11,923 nt of DNA from Candidatus Heimdallarchaeota archaeon (lineage in GTDB: Archaea > Asgardarchaeota > Heimdallarchaeia > Heimdallarchaeales > Kariarchaeaceae), in NCBI GenBank assembly GCA_029882335.1, contig JAOUKW010000090.1:1-11923 (forward strand), written 5' to 3'. The position numbers and the translations under genes are program-made. Below the pieces are notes generated by a model that saw only the letters and a program-made list of their open reading frames with translations, ran no database searches and was not told the origin of the DNA. Each line of letters begins with the position of its first letter. The first letter of the stretch is position 1. Below are positions 1 through 6,156 of the stretch, piece after piece.

Positions 1-96
1 AGCAGAAATTATGAATTTCTTAGAAATGAATTGAAAATTCGATTAGTAGATGATATAGATATATTAATTTCAAGACTACACCAACACTACAACTAA
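1..96 (+). CDS. C-terminal fragment of an unrecognised protein (partial)
   Basis: Frame 1 is open from the first base to a TAA at 94-96 and gives 31 residues that begin SRNYEFLRNELK and end SRLHQHYN. The other two forward frames close within about 35 bases. The peptide is charged and looks helical, with regularly spaced Leu, Ile and Val, as in the last helices of many small regulators or soluble enzymes. It is too short to assign a family. It ends about 95 bp before the MFS transporter on the same strand, so a regulator-transporter pair is possible, but nothing in the sequence shows this. It could also be a chance open frame, since 31 codons is not long in AT-rich DNA. Confidence 0.5.
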   Translation, partial: SRNYEFLRNELKIRLVDDIDILISRLHQHYN

Positions 97-160
97 AATA
101 TAATAATTATAACGTTACTTCCATGGAGTATATGAATTTTTAATTAATAAACAACTTTCT

Positions 161-170
161 TATTATTTTA
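161..170 (+). promoter_or_regulatory. TATA-like box for the MFS gene at 191
   Basis: TATTATTTTA is centred about 25 nt upstream of the GTG at 191, the usual archaeal TATA-to-start distance for a leaderless message. A second AT stretch at 137-149 (TTTTAATTAATAA) would instead give a leader of about 20-30 nt. The call is inferred from position and composition only. Confidence 0.4.
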
Positions 171-190
171 TGGTATGAGATTGATGAAAA

Positions 191-1372
191 GTGAATAATA
201 TGGACTTACAAATAAAAGACTTAAAGAAACTAAACTATACGTATTATTTTAGTAGATTTAACTGGCTTGCCGGATGTATTCCCTCTGTCTTCTTAATATG
301 GCAAAGAGATGGTTTGGAATTTTCTAAAATAATATATTTACAAGGATTATTTGGACTAATGATAATTATTCTTGAATTTCCATCTGGTATTTTAGCAGAT
401 AGATTCAGTAGAAAATCAATTTTGTTTTTCGCGACAGTTAATATCGCATTAGGATCACTTACGTATAGTTTTGCACACGGTTTTAATCAATTTCTTTTTG
501 CAGAATTTTTATTTGCAATTGGATTTGCTTTCACCTCAGGATCTGATACTGCATTAGTTTGGGATAGCTATGTATCTGTAGGAAAGGAAAATAATGCAAA
601 ACATATTTTAGCCAAGGGTAATTCCTTTATGGCAGGTTCTGCAATACTTCTAACAATATTAGGTGGTATTCTTATGAATTTTGTTCTTACATTACCCCTT
701 TTAATCACATCTGGTATGTATTTGACGCTTGCATTTATGTATCTGACGGTGAAAGAACCTGAACGCGTGAAGCAGAAAGAAACAAAGTTGATTTGGATTC
801 ATACTCTTTCTAAATTAAAACTACCTTACATTTGGGCAATTATTTGTTTTGTTATGATTAATAATATCGTTCTACGAATTGTATTCTGGGGTTATATTCC
901 AAAGCTACAATCAATCAATGTGGATCAAATTTGGTTTGGTTTTGTACTTGCTGGTGCAAACTTCATCATGCTGATAGTTTCTTTGTATTATCAAAAAAAT
1001 ACCGATCCTTCAAATAAAATAATTAGTTTATTTCTAATGTTAACCGGAATTGGTGTTATTTTATTTGTCTTTGAGTTAAATTTGATGATATTATTACTTG
1101 CAATTATGTTTCACCAATGTGGTCGAGCAACAATTAGGTATCTCTCAATGGTCAAGATAAATGAGAATGTAAGTTCTGATATTCGTGCTTCTGCTATATC
1201 TATGATCATGAGTGTTAATTCAATACTATATTGGTTAGTAGCTACACTGATTAACCATTTTGATTTAGAGCTAAAAGACGTCATGATTTTGCAATCTGGT
1301 ATTGTAATCCTCATCTTTATCCTAATTCCCATACTTGGAAAAAATAAATTTCAAGAAGTGTCAATTGATTAA
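191..1372 (+). CDS. MFS transporter, putative exporter
   Basis: This is a 393-residue integral membrane protein of the major facilitator superfamily, predicted to have about 12 transmembrane helices. After TM2 it carries a variant motif A, EFPSGILADRFSRKS (residues 62-76), which matches the E-x-P-x-G-x-x-A-D-x-x-x-R-K signature of many MFS_1 proteins. GSDTALVWDSY (117-127) follows, matching the SG-x-x-x-A-L-x-x-D-S motif of the same group. The central loop (about 187-210) is short and basic. The length is normal and the protein looks complete. The substrate cannot be read from sequence. The GTG at 191 is chosen because a TATA-like box lies about 25 nt upstream. An ATG at 200, with a weak GTGA before it, would remove only three residues. 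The gene converges on the DUF3604-like gene, with 84 bp between stop codons and no obvious hairpin terminator. It is only distantly similar to the other MFS protein in the window. Confidence 0.85.
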   Translation: MNNMDLQIKDLKKLNYTYYFSRFNWLAGCIPSVFLIWQRDGLEFSKIIYLQGLFGLMIIILEFPSGILADRFSRKSILFFATVNIALGSLTYSFAHGFNQFLFAEFLFAIGFAFTSGSDTALVWDSYVSVGKENNAKHILAKGNSFMAGSAILLTILGGILMNFVLTLPLLITSGMYLTLAFMYLTVKEPERVKQKETKLIWIHTLSKLKLPYIWAIICFVMINNIVLRIVFWGYIPKLQSINVDQIWFGFVLAGANFIMLIVSLYYQKNTDPSNKIISLFLMLTGIGVILFVFELNLMILLLAIMFHQCGRATIRYLSMVKINENVSSDIRASAISMIMSVNSILYWLVATLINHFDLELKDVMILQSGIVILIFILIPILGKNKFQEVSID

Positions 1373-1456
1373 ATTTCTAATTTGTTAATTAAGTTGAATA
1401 TTGAAAGCAAGATTTGCGTTTAGTGATTGTTATCCGCAATTATTTCCTTGAATAAA

Positions 1457-3628
1457 TTATCCAGTATAATCCACAATTATTGGTGATGTCCATGCTTTTT
1501 CACCGTCTTGTTGGATGACTCGGAGGTGATATCCCATCTTACCCGAAAGAGGGAAGAAATCAGCAAAGGTAAATTTAAGATTTGATTTATATCCGTCAAT
1601 TGGAATCGGGTAAAATTCTAATTTCTGTCCTATACCACCTGCATCAAATGATTTAACTGAAGTTAATTCGTTTAATCTTATCTCTTGATTGATTAATAAG
1701 CTATTGAATTTAATTATCGTTTGTTCATTTCCATCAATAGTCATAATTATTCCATCGAAATCTCCTGCTGTTGTTGAGTTGAATTCTAGTTTTGTTTCTG
1801 AATGGTGATAGATTCCTTCCCAAGGTAAGTCAAATGCATATTCTTGGTGTTCTACTATTTTTCCACCTTCAACTTCAATACTTCCAGACCAATCTGTATT
1901 CCTTCTTCTATTTTTTATTCTAGCTCCAGTCCATCGAATTCCAATCTTTTTAGTGTTGAATTTATCATCATATCCCATTTTTGTGTATATAATTTTATTT
2001 CCTCTATATACTTCTACTTTTTCAATTCCAGTAGATCCGTTTACTTCTATGTTAAACTTTGGTTTATTTGATGTTTGTATGTAATCACCCATTATTGCAT
2101 TTTCGCATGAAAAGTGAATGATAATTCTTGGACCTGTGGTTCCATATACATTTTTTGCTTTAAATGCCTTCCATAAATCTTCTCGAGATAATGAATTTGC
2201 ATACACTGCTGTAATGCCTGATTTAACGGCTTCTATCTTGGACACTGGGTAACTATTTCCTGGTTTACAAGAATGTGTGTCACTAGATGCGATAAAACCT
2301 ACATGTAGGTTTCTCTCAATTGCCTCCTCGATAAACCATTCAAAATGTCCATGCACTGATGCTACCTCAATAAATGGAGTTAGTTTTTCATCAATTACAT
2401 CGAGTGAAGCTCGTCTACCACCAATATGTGGTATTATAATGACATCATCTCTTCCTTCAAATTCATCATAGAGTTTAGATACCGGATATCTATCACTATC
2501 CAAGTCTGTTTTATCTGGAATTAATGCATGAGAACATCGATGTATTGGCATATCATCATTAAGATAATAGACATTATGGTCTCCTCCTGCTCCTGGATTA
2601 CCTGACCATTCGTATCCAAGAAAAGTAATAAATTTACCTGGTTGATGGAAATCTTTTATCATTTGAGTTAATTTATTCCAAATTTCCTTAGTTACTTGAA
2701 ATGCATTTGCTGCATGGGAAATAAAATCCAATACTGCAACATCCCTACCATAGAGAAAATATTCTTCCATGGTACCACTACCAACAGTTTCATTAGTTTG
2801 ACCATGTAAATCTCCCCAAAATAAAAGTTTCTCCTCTGTTTCCTTTATTACTTTAATAGGATTTGAATATGCTTCTCCTATTGAGTTAGTAATTACCTTT
2901 AATTGAAATTCTCCTTCCTCTTTAATTTTTAATTTTTCATTTCTTAGTATTCCATTATTATCTAAACTGACGCTAAACCTTGAGATTTGATTATCATTGA
3001 TTTGTAGTATAAATTCACCACTATATCCTGGTGATATATTTCCCCATTTATCTTCTATTCGAATAATTCCCCAAAAATTTTCGTTTACTTTTACTACAGA
3101 TTTAGTTATCATTGAAATTTTGGAGGGTGATCCTGGTATGATATTTAACTTAGGTGAATCAATTAATTGTTGATAAAGATTGGTACCAAATGGATCTAAT
3201 ACAACTTTTAGAAGCACATCATACTCTACATATGTTTGAATTCTCCATCCAGATGACCCTTTGGAAGCATCACCTATTCGAAATACTATCCAATCACCTT
3301 CTGATAGATAGCCATCATAGATAGTTAGGGTAATAGCTGGCATAAAAGGTCGTGTGTAACCTGCATAATCATACTGTAAGTTGAAATTTACTTTTTTACT
3401 TATTTCAACAGTTGTATAATTTTCTCCGTCAGGTTTAATAAATTGTGGTTTACCAAAAGGATTTGAAACGGGCCATGCGATTTTGATATGACCACCATCA
3501 TCAATTCCATACTTACCTATATGTATTTTTAATTCTACGGGATTAAATGAACCTACAGGAATATTTTTAGGAGTTATGAGTTCAACTGTTCCATAATTAG
3601 TTTTTACAAATTTAGGTGAATATCCCAT
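1457..3628 (-). CDS. DUF3604-like protein, putative PHP-type metallohydrolase
   Basis: This 723-residue protein has a C-terminal two-thirds that resembles the DUF3604 family, a largely uncharacterised group with PHP/amidohydrolase-like metal motifs. Visible motifs in order are GDLHGQT (272-278, D273 and H275), FISHA (302-306, H305), FLGYEW (336-341, E340), GGDHNVYY (348-355, H351), IIPHIGG (398-404, H401), a His pair at 426 and 428, SSDTH (448-452, D450 and H452) and GTTGPR (496-501). This spread of His, Asp and Glu suits a di- or trinuclear metal site for hydrolysis, probably of a phosphoester or similar bond; the substrate is unknown. Residues 1-265 are beta-rich without these motifs, possibly Ig-like or carbohydrate-binding-like domains, and 505-723 are again beta-rich. 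No signal peptide or membrane segment is visible, so it is probably cytoplasmic. A TATA-like box lies about 25 nt before the ATG and there is no Shine-Dalgarno, suggesting its own leaderless transcript. It is the last gene of the minus-strand run. Confidence 0.8.
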   Translation of the reverse strand: MGYSPKFVKTNYGTVELITPKNIPVGSFNPVELKIHIGKYGIDDGGHIKIAWPVSNPFGKPQFIKPDGENYTTVEISKKVNFNLQYDYAGYTRPFMPAITLTIYDGYLSEGDWIVFRIGDASKGSSGWRIQTYVEYDVLLKVVLDPFGTNLYQQLIDSPKLNIIPGSPSKISMITKSVVKVNENFWGIIRIEDKWGNISPGYSGEFILQINDNQISRFSVSLDNNGILRNEKLKIKEEGEFQLKVITNSIGEAYSNPIKVIKETEEKLLFWGDLHGQTNETVGSGTMEEYFLYGRDVAVLDFISHAANAFQVTKEIWNKLTQMIKDFHQPGKFITFLGYEWSGNPGAGGDHNVYYLNDDMPIHRCSHALIPDKTDLDSDRYPVSKLYDEFEGRDDVIIIPHIGGRRASLDVIDEKLTPFIEVASVHGHFEWFIEEAIERNLHVGFIASSDTHSCKPGNSYPVSKIEAVKSGITAVYANSLSREDLWKAFKAKNVYGTTGPRIIIHFSCENAIMGDYIQTSNKPKFNIEVNGSTGIEKVEVYRGNKIIYTKMGYDDKFNTKKIGIRWTGARIKNRRRNTDWSGSIEVEGGKIVEHQEYAFDLPWEGIYHHSETKLEFNSTTAGDFDGIIMTIDGNEQTIIKFNSLLINQEIRLNELTSVKSFDAGGIGQKLEFYPIPIDGYKSNLKFTFADFFPLSGKMGYHLRVIQQDGEKAWTSPIIVDYTG

Positions 3629-3647
3629 GACTTACAAATATTGTTTC

Positions 3648-3657
3648 TTTTAAAATA
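3648..3657 (-). promoter_or_regulatory. TATA-like box for the DUF3604-like gene
   Basis: On the minus strand this reads TATTTTAAAA. It is centred about 24-25 nt upstream of the ATG at 3628, with no Shine-Dalgarno in between. This fits an archaeal promoter firing at or beside the start codon. The 168-bp gap (3629-3796) to the upstream gene holds no other gene that I can see. Confidence 0.5.
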
Positions 3658-3796
3658 CTTTACTAAGTGAATTGATTATTTTTGCTAACACAATTATATT
3701 TCCTATCCAATATCTGTATAGCCATTTGTATTATGAGTTTAGGATATTTGTATAAAAGAAATGGTAAGCTCTATTTTGCGGTATAAATAATAATAT

Positions 3797-4789
3797 TTAC
3801 TCGTCAGTCTCCTCATTATCTTTTACATCTTTATCTGGATTCTCTTTTACAGATTCTATGGTTTTTTTAACAAAATTAGAAATACCTTTGGTAAATTCAT
3901 TAGGGATGTGTTTAGCAGTTCCTTTTTGTTTGATATTGGTACTTATATCATTAGCTGTTTTGGATATATTTTCCATAAATCCTTTAGAGAGGTTTACTGC
4001 AGAGAGAGATAAACTTTTACCAATTTCTTTTTTCAGTGTCGATATTTCTTCCTCCATTGATTTCATAAATTCTGCAATATTTTCAAAATCATTTTGAATA
4101 TCTAATTTAACCTGAAGATTTTCATCGAAATCAGTGTCATCCCATATTTGATTGGGATTTGGTTCTCTGATCTTTTCTCTTTTCTCTTTTTCTTCCTCGT
4201 TTTTCCTCATATTTTTCTCTATTTCTTGCTCTCTTTTCCTTATTTTCTTATTTATTTCAGCTTCTCTTTGTCTCATTTTATTTTTTAATTCATTTCTCCT
4301 TTCTATATTTTTTGCTAATTCTGTAATTTTTCTAATTGAATCTCCAAAATTCTCTGGTAGGAAGTGTTGACCTTCCATGTTTAAATTTTCTAGTTCTTGT
4401 ATTTTAGCATCCATCGCAATTTGTCTACCTACAGGGTCTTCAATACTTTCTTCATTCATTATTTCTTGTAAGTCATTAAGATCATCTGCAATTTCTTGAG
4501 AATAACTATCTCTCATTTTATTTTTGAATTTTTCTGATTTTTCCATATCTAGACTATCTAAAATAGCTTCTAGCATCATCATTTGTTTTTTCGATGTCTC
4601 TATACTCCATCGATTTAATCTTTCTAGCTGATAACGTTCAGCTTCTCTTTGATGTTTTTCTTGTTCACGTTGATATGTTATATTAGATTCATGCTGTTTT
4701 CTTTGCCTTTGATCCACAACTAATATTAATACAGCAACTCCGATTTCGAGTAGTAAACTGAAGGTATTGGAAACGTCTGTGAGAACCAT
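3797..4789 (-). CDS. Membrane-anchored coiled-coil protein with hendecad repeats, function unknown
   Basis: I do not recognise a family for this 330-residue protein. Residues about 8-25 are hydrophobic (NTFSLLLEIGVAVLILVV, with one Glu at 15) and are followed at once by basic DQRQRKQ. By the positive-inside rule this is an N-terminal anchor with the rest in the cytoplasm. Residues about 33-70 and 155-255 are strongly charged and heptad-like, so a long coiled coil is likely. Within it, residues 172-204 are three exact-length 11-residue units that begin MRQREAE, IRKREQE and MRKNEEE. Around 209-225 is a Pro/Asn/Asp-rich break (EPNPNQIWDDTD), then another helix (226-260), an amphipathic stretch (262-312) and an acidic tail. 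A TATA-like box about 25 nt upstream and no Shine-Dalgarno favour the ATG at 4789. A structural or scaffold role is an inference. The coding reality is supported by length and by consistent charge patterning. Confidence 0.7.
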   Translation of the reverse strand: MVLTDVSNTFSLLLEIGVAVLILVVDQRQRKQHESNITYQREQEKHQREAERYQLERLNRWSIETSKKQMMMLEAILDSLDMEKSEKFKNKMRDSYSQEIADDLNDLQEIMNEESIEDPVGRQIAMDAKIQELENLNMEGQHFLPENFGDSIRKITELAKNIERRNELKNKMRQREAEINKKIRKREQEIEKNMRKNEEEKEKREKIREPNPNQIWDDTDFDENLQVKLDIQNDFENIAEFMKSMEEEISTLKKEIGKSLSLSAVNLSKGFMENISKTANDISTNIKQKGTAKHIPNEFTKGISNFVKKTIESVKENPDKDVKDNEETDE

Positions 4790-4810
4790 GAATCAAGTGA
4801 GGATTACTGA

Positions 4811-4817
4811 TTATTAA
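4811..4817 (-). promoter_or_regulatory. TATA-like box for the coiled-coil protein gene
   Basis: On the minus strand TTAATAA is preceded by the purine-rich AAAAAGAA, which could serve as a BRE (TFB recognition element). It is centred about 25 nt upstream of the ATG at 4789. This suggests the gene has its own start of transcription even though it sits only 68 bp after the preceding gene. Confidence 0.4.
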
Positions 4818-4857
4818 TTCTTTTTAATCTTTCAAGTTATAGACTAATAGAGATGGA

Positions 4858-5277
4858 TTAGGTTTGATCATTTTCTTTTTGTGTTTCACACCAAGTTTCA
4901 TGAACGTGCATCCATTTTATAGAGGTTAAATCAAATGAAAATATAGCAGTAGATATTCTTCTTGTTTGTTTTGCTTCTGATTTATGGCATTCATAATAAG
5001 TAGATAGAACAAATTCACCAAGTATTCTAGAATCAATATCTTCTACCCACATATTCAATTCTTCTGTGCTATTGTAGCTTTTTCTTATATTTTCTAGAAC
5101 TGTTTTTCTATCATTAATTAATCCAGACGGATGAATTAATTGGAAGTTATTGTCTAATGCGTTTTCTACTCTAGTATAGGATTGTTCCTCTACCTTTCCA
5201 GTAAACCAATTTTGAAAATATTGATGGAGATCTATTATTTCAAATTCTACTTGTTTGAAAATATCTTGTGTTTTCAT
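4858..5277 (-). CDS. Small NTF2-like (DUF4440/SnoaL-type) protein
   Basis: This is a 139-residue soluble protein. Its start (EIIDLHQYFQNWFTG, 13-27), the middle NNFQLIHPSGLINDRKTVLE (43-62) and the end WMHVHETW (122-129) follow the pattern of DUF4440-type NTF2-like proteins. In these, an N-terminal helix is followed by a cone-shaped sheet, and a closing strand often reads W-x-H-V-H-E-T-W. Members of the fold bind small molecules or act as minor enzymes; no specific function can be assigned. The length is normal for a single NTF2-like domain. The start ATG has no Shine-Dalgarno and only a weak AT box upstream. It lies 70 bp downstream of the methionine synthase reactivation gene, so read-through from metH is possible, but a role in methionine metabolism is not shown. 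Confidence 0.75.
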   Translation of the reverse strand: MKTQDIFKQVEFEIIDLHQYFQNWFTGKVEEQSYTRVENALDNNFQLIHPSGLINDRKTVLENIRKSYNSTEELNMWVEDIDSRILGEFVLSTYYECHKSEAKQTRRISTAIFSFDLTSIKWMHVHETWCETQKENDQT

Positions 5278-5347
5278 AAACTAAACTAATAATTATCTAA
5301 AATCAATGTTTGGAATGAATATGAAAAATATTGCTAATTCTAAGAAA

Positions 5348-6148
5348 TTAAATATTAAAATATTTCGCATTTGGATGATGAAATACAATCGCGGAAACTG
5401 ACGCTTCTGGAATCATCATATAGGATTCTGTTAGAGTAACTTCAATTTCCTCAGGTTGTAATATCTGCCAAATTACTTCTTGATCTTCCATATTAGGGCA
5501 AGAAGGATATCCAAAGCTATATCTATTTCCAAGATATTTCCTTGGTGGTCCTGCATCATAAGATCTCTCAACCTTTTCTTCTAATCCCCACATAATTCTC
5601 ATCTGATGATGTATCATTTCGGCTAAAGCCTCTGATGTTGCTATTGCAAGACCTTGTAAAATAAATGCATCCTTATAACTTCCTTCTAATTCGATTTTTT
5701 TAGCATAGTCAAGTATTTCATGACCTGCAGTAACAACAAGGAATCCGATTGTATCATTACTTTTCGCTACATAATCACTAAGACAAAGAAAAGGATCATT
5801 TTCTTGTCTTGGAAAATTTAAAACAACTTCTTTTCCATTAAAATCAATAAATATTTCATTATTAATCGCATGGCATTTAAAAAATTGATACACTGCTTTA
5901 ACCTGCATTAAATTTTCATCTATAATTTGATTCTTCAATCGTTCTACGTCTTCTATTAATGCCAATGCTTTTGGTTCTTTGTTTATAATCGATGCCCTTA
6001 TGTTTTTATTATAGCCAAGTAATTTTTGATAGAGAAAAGTCAATCGTATATATGACCATATTTCTCTTAAGTTAAAATCTAACTTTACAATTCGTTCAAA
6101 TGTGTTTGGTATTGGAAGTTCAAATTCCATTTTAGTATCATCTGTCAT
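5348..6148 (-). CDS. Stand-alone methionine synthase reactivation (activation) domain protein
   Basis: This 266-residue protein corresponds to the C-terminal AdoMet-binding domain of cobalamin-dependent methionine synthase. In E. coli it is fused to MetH and reductively remethylates cob(II)alamin using AdoMet and an electron donor. The AdoMet-binding consensus R-x-x-x-G-Y is present as RYSFGYPSCPN (R209, G213, Y214). The following LTESYMMIPEAS (239-250) and FHHPNAKYF (256-264) match the E. coli LTES...P-x-A-S-V-S...HP-x-x-KY segment. FPRQENDPFLCLSDYVA (112-128) and AEALAEMIHHQMR-like helix residues (172-184) also fit. At 266 residues it is shorter than the roughly 330-residue E. coli domain. 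The ATG begins 8 bp after the metH stop, so the two are almost certainly co-transcribed and probably translationally coupled. The electron donor is not encoded in the window. Confidence 0.92.
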   Translation of the reverse strand: MTDDTKMEFELPIPNTFERIVKLDFNLREIWSYIRLTFLYQKLLGYNKNIRASIINKEPKALALIEDVERLKNQIIDENLMQVKAVYQFFKCHAINNEIFIDFNGKEVVLNFPRQENDPFLCLSDYVAKSNDTIGFLVVTAGHEILDYAKKIELEGSYKDAFILQGLAIATSEALAEMIHHQMRIMWGLEEKVERSYDAGPPRKYLGNRYSFGYPSCPNMEDQEVIWQILQPEEIEVTLTESYMMIPEASVSAIVFHHPNAKYFNI

Positions 6149-6156
6149 AATTTATA

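Noticed and set aside
1111..1332. Minus-strand open frame inside the first MFS gene
   Set aside because: It is antisense to the last transmembrane helices of a complete MFS protein and has no independent support.
1373..1456. Rho-independent-type terminator between the convergent MFS and DUF3604-like genes
   Set aside because: I found no GC-rich hairpin followed by a T run in either orientation. Archaeal termination at short T tracts remains possible but cannot be placed. The same holds for 10251-10289.
1844..2471. Plus-strand open frames (1844-2071 and 2277-2471) inside the DUF3604-like gene
   Set aside because: The sense strand carries the conserved SSDTH and GTTGPR motifs; the antisense products are low-complexity Ser/Phe-rich.
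4152..4370. Plus-strand open frame of 72 codons rich in Phe, Ser, Leu and Ile that looks like a membrane peptide
   Set aside because: It is antisense to the Lys/Glu/Arg-rich coiled coil; the reverse complement of such codons automatically gives Phe/Ser/Leu. It has no promoter or ribosome-binding site of its own. The open frame at 3858-4097 has the same explanation.
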